Below, piece by piece: positions 52,041 to 60,739 of a stretch of 64,000 bases of DNA. The DNA is from Polyangia bacterium (GTDB lineage: Bacteria > Myxococcota_A > Polyangia > Nannocystales > Nannocystaceae): NCBI GenBank assembly GCA_030424595.1, contig JAUHWG010000001.1:248001-312000 (forward strand), written 5' to 3'. The stretch's first letter is position 1, and every line of letters begins with the position of its first letter. Made by a program: the position numbers and the translations under genes. The notes beneath the pieces were generated by a model. It saw only the letters and a program-made list of their open reading frames with translations. It ran no database searches and was not told the origin of the DNA.

Positions 52041-52997
52041 TCACATCGGCTGGTAGCACGCGCCGAGATCCTCGAGGCCGGGCGGCGGGTCCTCCATCTC
52101 GTCGTAGTAGGGCTCGCAGGTGACGCCCTTGTCCTTGAGCGAACAGACGTCGTCCTTGTTCGGGTCCGAGAGATCGCAGAACTCCGAGCAGCAGCCCGAG
52201 GCCTGGCAGTCCGGGATCACCGAGGCGTTCAGGCAGAGGAGGCCCGGGTCACAGCTGTTGAGGTACTCGCAGGGATCTCCAGCGGCCCCCGCTTCGCCCG
52301 AGGCGTCGGCGATACAGACGAACTTGTCGCTGCCCGCCGCGTTCAGGCAGGAGCTTGAGCCCTGGCAATCCTGGAGGAGCGGGTCACAGGTCTTGCGGCA
52401 GAGGATCAGGACGCCGTCGTTGGAGATCGAGCACTGATCGGTGAGATCGGCGCAGGTCGGGGCGTCCGGGGTGCCGATACAGAAGGGGACGCAGACGCCG
52501 AGGTTGGTCTCGTTGTCGACGTAGTAACACATCGACCCGAGCTCGCAGTTGTCGACGCCGGAGACGCCTCCGCCCTCGCACTCGTCGCCGACGAGCGCCG
52601 CGTCAGGGTCGACGTCGGAGCACTTGGTCGCGTTCCAGGCGCTACCGCCGTCGTCGGCCCAGGGCATGCACTTCTGGTCCATCGGACAGTCCTGCGCCCA
52701 GATATCGCATTCGACGGTGCCGCCGCCGCCCTGGTCCTGACACTCGAGGAAGGAGCAGTCGCCGGTCGTCCCGGTCACGCCGTCGGAGTCGGACCCGCTG
52801 GTCGGGTTGGAGGTCACCCCGTTGGAGGTCGAGGTCGAGCTGTCAGAGACGCCCCCCTCCGTCGTGGTCGTCGTCGAGTCGTCCGTCGCACTCGCGGTGG
52901 TCGTCGCCGTCGTCTCTGGGTCTTTACCGCAGCCGGTGAACGCGACGGCGCCGCCGAGGAGAAGGGCTAGGAAGGAGTGGGTGTTGCCGCGCATCAT
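52041..52997 (-). CDS. Cys-rich lipoprotein with Thr/Ser/Asp linker
   Basis: A 318-residue surface-type lipoprotein. The signal peptide (ALLLGGAVAFTGC, Cys23) is followed by a Thr/Ser/Asp/Gly-rich linker of about 60 residues. The mature domain has about 25 cysteines (CSFLECQDQ, CDIWAQDCPMDQKC, CCSEFCDL and others) that should form disulfides. This layout recurs in the window (57182, 60740). No enzyme motif was seen; a surface-binding role is only a guess. ATG at 52997 was chosen because the signal peptide begins there; a TAGTCC box is 10 nt upstream. The frame upstream lacks a signal. Confidence 0.78.
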   Translation of the reverse strand: MMRGNTHSFLALLLGGAVAFTGCGKDPETTATTTASATDDSTTTTTEGGVSDSSTSTSNGVTSNPTSGSDSDGVTGTTGDCSFLECQDQGGGGTVECDIWAQDCPMDQKCMPWADDGGSAWNATKCSDVDPDAALVGDECEGGGVSGVDNCELGSMCYYVDNETNLGVCVPFCIGTPDAPTCADLTDQCSISNDGVLILCRKTCDPLLQDCQGSSSCLNAAGSDKFVCIADASGEAGAAGDPCEYLNSCDPGLLCLNASVIPDCQASGCCSEFCDLSDPNKDDVCSLKDKGVTCEPYYDEMEDPPPGLEDLGACYQPM

Positions 52998-53307
52998 GGT
53001 CAGGAGAGGACTATGCATAAGTGGAGCATCCTGGTCGAGCAATTTCACGCATCCCGGTTCAGACCCAAGGAACGACGTAAACGTTTCGGCGGATGACGTT
53101 TCTGAGGGGCGTCCTCCGGTCGCCTGCGGACGCGAGGAGCCGCGCACACCCGAGCTGTGACCCTACCGCCGCATCGCGGCCAGCCGCGCCAGCCCTCATC
53201 CCGTGCCCGCCCATCGCAAGAGATGTCCCAAGGGACACTCACTTCGGAGGTCGAGTCAGCCTCTCCTCGATGGCCGCCGCGCGCCGCCGACTCTTTGCCA
53301 CGGGCCG
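52998..53307. other. Upstream region of Cys-rich lipoprotein, possible operator
   Basis: A 310-bp gap. The palindrome AAACGTTT lies near 53079-53086. A direct repeat of ACGTTTC occurs at 53081-53087 and 53096-53102 (15 bp apart) in an unusually A/T-richer patch, and may be a regulator site. Nothing else was recognised. Confidence 0.35.
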
Positions 53308-53772
53308 CTAGAGCGCCTTCCCAGCCCTCTCTTCGTCGGCGGTCGCAGCCCGTACAGACATGATCTCGACCGCCATCTTGAGCGACTTCCCGGCGAGCGG
53401 ATGGACCATACGCACGACCACCTCCTTGTCATCGGCGGTCTTCACCACCAGCTGGATCGTGTGTCCGCCCGGGAGATCGGCGGCGAAGGCGATGCCCGGC
53501 TTGAGGTCGATCTGCGCCGGAAACTCGCTGCGAGCGATGACCTTCTCGGGCGCGTCCTCCACCCGACCAAAGGCCTCCTCGGGCGCGAGCTCCAGGACCT
53601 CCTTGTGCCCCTGCTCCATCCCGTCCAGGCGTTTGTCTAGGCCAGGGAGCATCACCCCCTTGCCGTGCATGAACACCAGCGGTCCCCGCTTCGCAGAGCT
53701 CTCGACGACCTCGCCCTTGGGTGTGGCGAGCTCGTAGTTCATCGCGACGATCCTTCCAGGCGCAACCTTCAT
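53308..53772 (-). CDS. FKBP-type (SlyD-like) peptidyl-prolyl isomerase
   Basis: A 154-residue cytoplasmic prolyl isomerase/chaperone. It starts with VAPGRIVAMNYELATPKGEVVESS and has the GPLVFMHGKGVMLPGLDKRLDGM core, then the inserted flap domain (PEEAFGRVEDAPEKVIARSEFP ... GHTIQLVV), then HPLAGKSLKMAVEIMSV. These are all SlyD-like features. The His/Cys-rich metal-binding tail of E. coli SlyD is missing. ATG 53772 was chosen because the fold starts there and TACGAT is 6 nt upstream; an upstream extension would run into repeat element B. Confidence 0.9.
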   Translation of the reverse strand: MKVAPGRIVAMNYELATPKGEVVESSAKRGPLVFMHGKGVMLPGLDKRLDGMEQGHKEVLELAPEEAFGRVEDAPEKVIARSEFPAQIDLKPGIAFAADLPGGHTIQLVVKTADDKEVVVRMVHPLAGKSLKMAVEIMSVRAATADEERAGKAL

Positions 53773-53778
53773 GACACC

Positions 53779-53784
53779 ATCGTA
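53779..53784 (-). promoter_or_regulatory. Predicted -10 box of FKBP gene
   Basis: TACGAT on the minus strand, 6 nt before ATG 53772. The palindromic element B begins 21 bp further upstream, where a -35 box would lie. Confidence 0.5.
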
Positions 53785-53804
53785 GACGTCGACCGAGCCG
53801 CTGA

Positions 53805-53965
53805 CTAGGAGGCCACGGTGAAAGTCCCGTGTGCTCACGAGCCGCCAGCGTGGACCCTCTCGGCCTCGACGAAGCGCCGGTGTACCGGGCTGTACTGCGC
53901 GTTGCGGCGGGTCCGAGAGGGACGAGAGCAAGCGAGAGCGCGCGGACTTTTGCGACGGCCTCCTA
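53805..53965. repeat. Palindromic MITE/REP-like element, copy B
   Basis: A 161-bp element. The left end CTAGGAGGCCACGGTGAAAG... (53805-53829) is inverted at 53941-53965 with a few mismatches. The interior holds GCCGGTGTACCGGGCTGTAC-type sequence shared with copy C, and CCGAGAGGG...GCAAGCGAGAGCGCG shared with copy A. It separates the FKBP promoter from the end of the pseudokinase gene. Confidence 0.82.
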
Positions 53966-54005
53966 CGAGGCGATGGCGAGGAAGAGTCGGTGTGCAGTCG
54001 CGCTG

Positions 54006-56849
54006 CTACAGCTTGATCCCCGCCTCGCGACAGCGCGCCTCGATCGCCCCGCGGCGGGAGACCGCGATCTTTCCGTGGACCTGACGTGCACGATCGCCGT
54101 CACCGCGAGCGCATGAGGCGAGGGCCATCAGCTCGAGCGCGTCCGTGCTCCTGTGCAGCCCAACGCTCTGGCTCGCGAGGCTGTAGGCCGCGGGGAACTT
54201 GCCGTTCCTGTAGGCCGTGCGGGCCTTCTCCAGCTGCTCCTTCGCGGCGGCCTGATCCGCTGGCGATGCCGCCGGCTTGCTCTCCGCCTTCGAGCGACTC
54301 ACGGCCGCCGCCTGCTTGGCCTCGCGCTCCTTCTTCTCGCGCATGTAGCTCTCGACCTGCGTGAGAAGATCATCCTCCTCCTCCTCGGGACCCGCGACGA
54401 CCTTCGCCGCCTTCTTCGACTTCTTCGACCTCGCCGACCTCTTCGACTTCTTCGAGGAGCGTGCCTTCGACCGCCGACTCCGCTTCTTCACAGCCGGCGC
54501 CTCCTCCTCTGCCTCAACCTCCGGAGCATCGTCGGCGGCCAGGACCTCGTCGCTCACCTCCTCAGCCTCCGCCGCCACGGGGATCACGGCCGGGGCGATG
54601 ATCCGCTCCTCGACCGCAGGCGCCTCGCTGGGAGCCTCGGGAGGGGAGAGGAGCGCGACCGCGACCGATCCGGCGAGGAGCGCACCGATCCCGCCGAGCG
54701 CCCACGAGATGGCGCCGCGCGAAGGGCCGGGACGGATGCCCGAGGCCGAGAGCGTGTCATCCCCGGAGATCGGCGCTTGGATCGTCGTCTCCTGCGGATC
54801 ACCGCGGGCCGCGAGGCGTGCTCCGCTGTCGAGGAACTCGTCGTCAGAGAGCGATAGGCTGCTCCCCACGCCGCTCGCCCCCGCGCCGTAGCCCACCGCT
54901 CGACCCCGGCTCGTGCTCTCCGCGGCGGGGCTCCAGCCCTCGGTCATGCTGTCGCTCGGCGCGCGGACGTCGACCAGGTTGACGACCCGACGCGAGCCGC
55001 TCGCCCCCGCCGATGCGCTGGCGCCCGTCCGCATGCTGCCGCTCGAGCTCGGGTGGAGCTCCTCGTCAAGGCGCCCGCGCATGCTGCCGCTCGACCCCGG
55101 GTGGAGGTCGATGACCCGGCGCATGCTCATGCTCGCGCTCGCGCTCGCGTGTGGCCCAGCCCGCCGCCGTCGACTGCCGCTCGCGCTCGCGCCGTCGACC
55201 GGTCGCTCACCGCTGGCGCTCGAGCTCGACGCCTCAGCTCGCGGGAGCTCCGCGGGCGCAGCTTCGCTGGAGTCCGAGTCTGACACCTCGGCCTCGACCG
55301 CGGTCCCTGTCGGACCGTCCGTCGGATCTGCGCCCGGCGCCGAAAAATGCGTTCTCTTGGCGCCGTTCGGCGCTTCGATACCCGGGCCGTGCACGCGGAG
55401 GCTCGCCGCCACCGCTGCCGCCACCGACGAGGACCCCGAGCTCACAGACCCCGGGTTGACCAGCGGCGGCAGGATCAGGCCGATCAGCGTCGGCTCGTGG
55501 GCGGCGCCAGTCGAGTCGGCCGCGCCCGCAGCCGGGTCGCTCGCGCCCGCAGCCGAGTCGCCCGCGCCCGCAGCCGGGTCGCCCGCGCCGGCGCCAGCCG
55601 AGTCGCCCGCGCCGGCGCCAGCCGAGTCGCCCGCGCCGGCGGCCGGCTCGCCCGCGCCAGCGGGCTCGCTCACCGGCGACGGCGTGGTCAAGGATGGGAT
55701 CACCGCGCCCTGCGATCGCTCCCTCGCCTCCCCCACCGGCAGGAGCATCGTCCGCTCGGACGTCGTCGCGACGCGCTCCGAGGCCCCGTCGACGACCCGC
55801 ACCGTCGGCGGGGCCTCGGATTGGGGCACGACCGCGTTCGGCGGGTCGAGGAAGCCCTCGAGCTCGTGGACCTTGGCCCTGCGGACAGCGCCAGCGGACT
55901 CAACCGCGAGGCCCACAGCGACGACCGGGGACGCAGCCGGCGGAGACCCCAGGCCCACGCCTTTCTCGCTGTTGGGCGCCGCGGCCCCCTCGATCGCCGC
56001 CGCCAGCTCCTCCATCGAGCCGAAGCGATCCTCCGGGCTCTTGGCCAAGGCCCGGAGGATCAGGGCCTCGACCTCCTCAGGGATGCCGGCCGTCGGCGCA
56101 ACGTTGCGGGGAGGTGGCACCGGCGAGAGCATGTGCATCGCCAGCGTCCGCTTGGCGCTCGAATCCTCAAAAGGGACCCGCGCCGTCAGCAGCTCGTAGA
56201 AGATCACCCCGAGGGCGTAGACATCCGCCGCCGGGCCGACCGCCTCGCCGCTGGCCCGCTCCGGCGAGCAGTAGGGGGCGCTCGCGAGCGACACGTCATC
56301 CCCCAGGAAGGTGTCGACGCCGTCGTCCAGGAGCATGATCCCGAGCTCCTCGGTGAGCCAGCACTTGCGCAGCTCAAGGGTCCCGTGGACCCGACCATGC
56401 CGATGGTAGTCGGCGAGCGCGTGACAGAGCCGGAGGAAGAGGCTCCGCGCCTGCACCCAGGGCAGGGGTCCGGAGCGGCCGAGGAGATCGCCGAGGCGGT
56501 CACCGACGATGTAGGGCATGACGATGAAGACCAGCCCCTCCGCGGTCTTGCCGATGTCGGCCACGTCGACGAAGGACGGGAGCGCTCCGGGCTCCTCGGC
56601 GGCGATCTCCAGACGCTCGCGAATACGGGCCTGAAACGCCTCTACAAGCCCAGGCGCCTGAGAGAGCTCAGGACGGAAGAGCCGCACCGCGACCGACTCG
56701 CGCGTGCCGATATCCTCCGCGCGAAACACCGCCCCGGTCGCGCCGTCCGCGACCTTGTGGATGATCCTGTAACGGCTCGCGAAGAGCTTACCGATCGTCT
56801 CTGGCGCCGGCCGCCATGGGGGGAGGAGCTGACCTCGGAAGTTAACCAT
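54006..56849 (-). CDS. Membrane protein with kinase-fold domain, predicted pseudokinase
   Basis: A 947-residue protein. Residues ~25-290 have the Ser/Thr kinase fold (ending SPERASGEAVGPAADVYALGVIFYELLTARVPF), but catalytic residues are missing. The glycine loop reads VADGATGAVF, the beta-3 Lys is Arg56, the HRD motif is HGT (155-157), the catalytic Asn is Lys162, and DFG is DDG (175-177). It probably binds or regulates other proteins rather than phosphorylating them. A long low-complexity region (~300-690) has GAGDSAGAGAGD-type and SGSMR-type repeats. One membrane helix (~ISWALGGIGALLAGSVAVALL) is followed by a Lys/Arg/Ser-rich stretch (KKRSRRSKARSSKKSKRS) and a TPR-like tail. AGGG lies 3 nt before the ATG. 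Confidence 0.88.
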   Translation of the reverse strand: MVNFRGQLLPPWRPAPETIGKLFASRYRIIHKVADGATGAVFRAEDIGTRESVAVRLFRPELSQAPGLVEAFQARIRERLEIAAEEPGALPSFVDVADIGKTAEGLVFIVMPYIVGDRLGDLLGRSGPLPWVQARSLFLRLCHALADYHRHGRVHGTLELRKCWLTEELGIMLLDDGVDTFLGDDVSLASAPYCSPERASGEAVGPAADVYALGVIFYELLTARVPFEDSSAKRTLAMHMLSPVPPPRNVAPTAGIPEEVEALILRALAKSPEDRFGSMEELAAAIEGAAAPNSEKGVGLGSPPAASPVVAVGLAVESAGAVRRAKVHELEGFLDPPNAVVPQSEAPPTVRVVDGASERVATTSERTMLLPVGEARERSQGAVIPSLTTPSPVSEPAGAGEPAAGAGDSAGAGAGDSAGAGAGDPAAGAGDSAAGASDPAAGAADSTGAAHEPTLIGLILPPLVNPGSVSSGSSSVAAAVAASLRVHGPGIEAPNGAKRTHFSAPGADPTDGPTGTAVEAEVSDSDSSEAAPAELPRAEASSSSASGERPVDGASASGSRRRRAGPHASASASMSMRRVIDLHPGSSGSMRGRLDEELHPSSSGSMRTGASASAGASGSRRVVNLVDVRAPSDSMTEGWSPAAESTSRGRAVGYGAGASGVGSSLSLSDDEFLDSGARLAARGDPQETTIQAPISGDDTLSASGIRPGPSRGAISWALGGIGALLAGSVAVALLSPPEAPSEAPAVEERIIAPAVIPVAAEAEEVSDEVLAADDAPEVEAEEEAPAVKKRSRRSKARSSKKSKRSARSKKSKKAAKVVAGPEEEEDDLLTQVESYMREKKEREAKQAAAVSRSKAESKPAASPADQAAAKEQLEKARTAYRNGKFPAAYSLASQSVGLHRSTDALELMALASCARGDGDRARQVHGKIAVSRRGAIEARCREAGIKL

Positions 56850-57181
56850 CGTCCCTGACCTCAGCGCGCTTCACCGCGCTTCACGACTATTGGACCAGCG
56901 GCCGGGATTTTTTCCAAGGTCTCTCCAAGCGACGACGGCCGAGAACTGAAAAAGAAATTCCAGTGCCCTCGCTAGTCCTTCCGGCGGTTCAAGGTGCGGG
57001 ATCTAGCCCCCAATTCCACGCTCTCCGCGGCTTTCGCGTCCATCCCTGTCGACCGCCGCATCACGACGTCGGAGGTCGCCCGCAGCCCAAAGCAAGGGCG
57101 CCGCTGTTGCCAGGGCGCCCTCGCGAGTCCTCCAGGAACGTCCCGATGTCGGAGGCTATGCGCTCCGCACCGACCTCCCGA
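56850..57181. other. 332-bp intergenic region, little recognisable
   Basis: Upstream of the pseudokinase on the minus strand. It contains a direct repeat of GCGCTTCACC (about 56868-56884) and an A/T-richer patch near 56905-56962. No gene, terminator or firm promoter was seen. Confidence 0.4.
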
Positions 57182-59077
57182 TCACAGCGGGATCAGCTTG
57201 AGATCGAGGCCGCCGGAGTACCAGTACGAGCCGTAGTTGAGGACGCCATAGACGCTGATCCCGACCTTCTTGTCGGAGCTGACGGTGTGGTTGCCGTTGC
57301 CGTTGTTCGAGAGCTTGACGTGGGCGAGCGAGAAGCCGGTCGCGCCGATCGCCGCGAAGCCGTTGACGTCGGCGTCGTCGACCTTCACCAGGGCCCCCTC
57401 GGGGGCGATGATGTCGACGTAGTTCGCGCTCCAGCCGGTCGGCGCGTGGAAGAGGTAGTCGGTCCGGTACTGCTCGGTCGCCACCGCGACGAGCATCGCC
57501 GGGTCGCTGGTGCCGAAGCCCGCGCTCTGGCCGACCATGTACTGGGCGACCAGGATCTTCTTGTCCGAGGAGACCTTGAACTTGGCGGTCGTCGAGACGA
57601 TCTCGACGAAGTCACCGGCGTTAGCGAGGACCTTGTTGACCGGTTGATCGGGCTCAAAGGTCAGGGTCGTGTCATCGGAGGCGGCGATGACCCGGACCAC
57701 CTGGGCCTTCTCGAGCTGGTCGTTGGGGACCTGGACCGGCGGGACGACGATGTACTCGGTCGCGAGCGCCTCGGTCGGGAACATGCTCTCCTCCAGGTGA
57801 TCGCAGGCGGAGGTGCCGATCGGCACCTGCGTGCAGTCGTGGCCGCCGAGGACCTGGATCGGCTTGTCGGCGTTGACGATCGTCCCGGTGAGGTCACCGC
57901 TGGCGGCGGTGACCACCTGGAGAACGTCGCCCTCGTTGAGGGTGACGACGCCGTTGCCCTGGCCGTCGACGCCGGCGCCGCCCTGGGTCGGGACGCCGCC
58001 GCCACGGGCGGTGACCGTCACCTGAGTGTTGTCCTCGGCGGCGGTGACCGAGTAGAAGCCTGGGTAGGAGAGCCAATGCGGCCAGGCGGCGACGACATAG
58101 TCGCCGCGCCAAGCGTTGACCGGGAGCATCAGCGACGCGTCGTTGGTGACGTTCGCCGCCAGCGGGTTGTACTGGAAGACCGTGACCGGCTGATCAGAGC
58201 GCAGGCGGTAGGAGCCGTCGGTGACGATCTTGGTCGGACCTGTCCCAAGCGCTAGCTCCGTCCACGGCAGCGGGATCACCTTGACGTCGCCGGGCGGGAC
58301 CATGTCCTCGACGAGGTTTTGGTCGCCCTTGGTGATCGTCACCTTCGCGGCGACGTCGGTCGTGTTCGCGACCGCGACCGCGTACTGGGTGCCGTTGGTG
58401 TAGGGATCGAGCTGCTGGGTGACCGTCGGGTAGTAGTCGCAGCCGATGTAGCTAAGGCCGATGTTGCCGGAGGCGCAGGCGCCCGTGCACTGTCCGAGGT
58501 CCGGATCGCAGGTCACGCCCTGGATCCCGTCGCAGGTCTCGTTGTCGACCCAGGCGTCGCCCTCGGGCGTGCACTTCTGGGCGACGTCCCCCACACACTG
58601 ACCGGAGTCGGGGATGCAGAGCACGCAGCCGAGCCCATCGGCGCACTCGTTGTCGCAGGCCTCTTCGCTGCTCCAGCCGCCCTCGCCGTCGCAGACCTTG
58701 GCGACGCCGTCCTCACAGACGACCTCGCCCTCCATGCAGAAGCCGCCGGTGGTCGTCCCGTCCGTCGTCCCCTCGGTGGGGTCCGTCGTCGTCGGATCGG
58801 TCGTCGTCGGCCCCGTCGTCGGGTCCGTCGTCGTCGGCCCCGTCGTCGGGTCCGTCGTCATCGGCCCCGACGTGGCGGTGTCCGATCCGCTACCGTCGGT
58901 CTCGCTCGAGGTCCCCGCGGTCGACGTCCCCGCGGTCGACGTCCCGACCGAGGCGACGGAGCCGACAGAGGTCGCGCTCACGGTGTCCGTCCCGCCGACA
59001 GCGTCGTCACCCGCACAACCAGCGGCGATAAGGAGAGAAGCGCAAAGGCTCGGTGTCAGAGTACGCAGTGAAGCCAT
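57182..59077 (-). CDS. IgGFc-binding-protein-like lipoprotein
   Basis: A 631-residue surface lipoprotein. Lipobox AAGC (Cys21). A Thr/Ser/Asp/Pro linker (~25-110) has TTDPTTGPTTTDPTT repeats. Two small Cys-rich modules (~112-205, CMEGEVVCEDGVAKVC and CVLCIPDSGQCVGDVAQKC) follow. The large beta-rich domain (~206-631) resembles the N-terminal domain of IgGFc-binding protein: FQYNPLAANVTNDASLMLP, VVAAWPHWLSYPGFYSVTAAEDNTQVTV, IQVLGGHDCTQVPIG, DHLEESMFP. It is likely displayed on the cell surface for adhesion or ligand binding; the partner is unknown. Confidence 0.85.
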   Translation of the reverse strand: MASLRTLTPSLCASLLIAAGCAGDDAVGGTDTVSATSVGSVASVGTSTAGTSTAGTSSETDGSGSDTATSGPMTTDPTTGPTTTDPTTGPTTTDPTTTDPTEGTTDGTTTGGFCMEGEVVCEDGVAKVCDGEGGWSSEEACDNECADGLGCVLCIPDSGQCVGDVAQKCTPEGDAWVDNETCDGIQGVTCDPDLGQCTGACASGNIGLSYIGCDYYPTVTQQLDPYTNGTQYAVAVANTTDVAAKVTITKGDQNLVEDMVPPGDVKVIPLPWTELALGTGPTKIVTDGSYRLRSDQPVTVFQYNPLAANVTNDASLMLPVNAWRGDYVVAAWPHWLSYPGFYSVTAAEDNTQVTVTARGGGVPTQGGAGVDGQGNGVVTLNEGDVLQVVTAASGDLTGTIVNADKPIQVLGGHDCTQVPIGTSACDHLEESMFPTEALATEYIVVPPVQVPNDQLEKAQVVRVIAASDDTTLTFEPDQPVNKVLANAGDFVEIVSTTAKFKVSSDKKILVAQYMVGQSAGFGTSDPAMLVAVATEQYRTDYLFHAPTGWSANYVDIIAPEGALVKVDDADVNGFAAIGATGFSLAHVKLSNNGNGNHTVSSDKKVGISVYGVLNYGSYWYSGGLDLKLIPL

Positions 59078-59508
59078 AGACCAATTCGTGTATCACTCTT
59101 TTCGCCGGGCCGGAGCATCTCTCGATGCGCCGCGAGTGCCCATGGTGCGTCGCAGAATAGGGACTTCTCCCTGTCTGAGGCTCGCAGCCCCCCGGGAAAA
59201 CTCGGCCCTACGAGTCCCGCTCGCGCGCTATCCAGCCCATCACCGACGAGCCGAGGCGGGCCGACAACAGAGGAGTCCCTCTGCCTAGGACTGCGCCATC
59301 CCCTCATCGTCGACGAGACGCCGCAGGAGCTGGCCCGACCTCGATCTTCGGCCGAGCTGGAGTCGGGCCCCGCCGAGCCGATCGACTGGCTCTAGAGCCC
59401 GCCGGCACAGACCGTCGAGCGGAGTCGGTCAACGAGGGCTGTCATGATGACGACCGGTCCCCCCGAGCAGAGGCTTGCTCGAGCTCCTCCGCCTCCCCCA
59501 CGCAGACC
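59078..59508. other. 430-bp gap, no gene seen
   Basis: Between queF's 3' end and the IgGFc-like gene's start. It contains only a small GAGC/GCTC inverted pair near 59467-59480. Open frames here have no family likeness. Confidence 0.4.
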
Positions 59509-60387
59509 CTAGCTACGCCATGGCCGCGGCACCGTCGGCGCGCTATCGCCCGTGCTCCGCCACGGGTTGATGTCGATGCCCCCCCGCCGGGTGAAACAGG
59601 CCTGTACGGTCAGCTCCGAAGGCGCGCAGCGCTCGAGAACATCGCTGAAGATCTGCTCGACGCAGGCCTCGTGGAAGCCCCCGTGCTCGCGAAACGAGAG
59701 GAGGTAGCGGAGCAGCGGCTCGGCGGCGATCTCCGGCCCTCGATAGGCGATCCGCACGCTCGCCCAGTCCGGCTGCCCCGTGATCGGGCACAACGAGCGG
59801 AAGAGCTGAGAGACCAGGGCCTGGTCGACACAGGCTTCGCCCTGTCGACGCAGGATCGTCGGATCGACCGCTGCCGGCGGCGCCTCGGCGAGCTCGAGCA
59901 CGTCGAGCGAGAGCCCCTCTAGCGGCGCCGGTGTCAGCTCTTGGAGCTCCTCGGGGAGGATGAGCCGGACCCCGACCGGCGCCCCGGCGATCCCTGCGAG
60001 GTCCTCGGCGACGAGCGAGGCGAGGGCCTCACGCCCCGACACCCGGTGGTTGTTCAGGCTCCCGAGGTAGAGCTTGAGCGACTTCGACTCGATCAGGGCG
60101 GGCGAAGCTGCGGGGACCTCGATCTCCGCGACCGCGATCGCCGGCTTCCCGCCAGGGCCGATCCAGGAGACCTCCCAAGCCCTCCAGAGATCGGCGCCAG
60201 TAAAAGGAAGGGCCCCAGCGCGGAGCCCGAGCGGAGCCCGAGCGAGCGCCCGAGGGACCGCCCGAAGGAGCCCAGGATCGTAGTTCGTCGGGTACTCGCT
60301 GACCTCGCCGAGGGGCAACCCAGCGGGCATCCCAGCGAGGTTTGAGGGCTTATCTGCGGTCTTGTCTGCGGTCTCGGGGCGGGGCAT
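59509..60387 (-). CDS. queF: NADPH-dependent 7-cyano-7-deazaguanine reductase, long form
   Basis: Reduces preQ0 to preQ1 in queuosine synthesis. The QueF motif ESKSLKLYLGSLNNHR is in the first half. The catalytic segment SLCPITGQPDWASVRI has Cys and Asp seven residues apart, as in E. coli (Cys190/Asp197). HGGFHEACVEQIFSDV holds the conserved His-Glu, and the end reads FTRRGGIDINPWRS. The ~292-residue length fits the two-domain QueF type. ATG 60387 was chosen because a TATGGT box lies 18 nt upstream; ATG 60330 is an alternative. No other queuosine gene is near. Confidence 0.93.
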   Translation of the reverse strand: MPRPETADKTADKPSNLAGMPAGLPLGEVSEYPTNYDPGLLRAVPRALARAPLGLRAGALPFTGADLWRAWEVSWIGPGGKPAIAVAEIEVPAASPALIESKSLKLYLGSLNNHRVSGREALASLVAEDLAGIAGAPVGVRLILPEELQELTPAPLEGLSLDVLELAEAPPAAVDPTILRRQGEACVDQALVSQLFRSLCPITGQPDWASVRIAYRGPEIAAEPLLRYLLSFREHGGFHEACVEQIFSDVLERCAPSELTVQACFTRRGGIDINPWRSTGDSAPTVPRPWRS

Positions 60388-60405
60388 CAGCAGCTCGGCC
60401 AGGCG

Positions 60406-60411
60406 ACCATA
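60406..60411 (-). promoter_or_regulatory. Predicted -10 box of queF
   Basis: TATGGT on the minus strand, 18 nt before ATG 60387, giving a leader of about 10 nt. No preQ1 riboswitch was recognised. Confidence 0.4.
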
Positions 60412-60679
60412 GCAGGTCGTCCGCCGGTGTGATGCACGGGGTACCGAGTCCGCGTAGGCGCCGATCGTGGCCCGCTGGAGAGGCGACGGCGGGCCGAGGC
60501 GAAGCCCTCTACCCAGGCCCTCCAAGCGCCGCTCAGACGGGGAAATGGATTGTCGAGGCTGCCCTCACCGCGGCGGGCCGCGGCGGCGCCTTGCTCACGT
60601 GCTCGTTGAGATCCGTCCATGGCGTTGCTCCCAGGACACACCCTACGGAGGGCGCGTGATCCGGTGCGGATCATCGGCC

Positions 60680-60713
60680 AAAAAAAGGGCGGGCACCCCG
60701 AGGGATGCCCGCC
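60680..60713 (-). terminator. Rho-independent terminator of Cys-rich lipoprotein gene
   Basis: Stem GGCGGGCA (60688-60695) with its complement (60706-60713), loop CCCCGAGGGA which pairs further, and seven T on the minus strand. It lies 26 bp after the stop at 60740. Confidence 0.92.
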
Positions 60714-60739
60714 GACCGCCTAGAGGGCGGAATTCGAGG

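Noticed and set aside
55347..56858. 503-codon plus-strand frame opposite the pseudokinase
   Set aside because: Antisense to the kinase-fold domain; the translation is Arg/His/Gly-rich without motifs.
60388..60450. preQ1 riboswitch upstream of queF
   Set aside because: The predicted leader is only about 10 nt and no preQ1 aptamer-like pseudoknot sequence was found.
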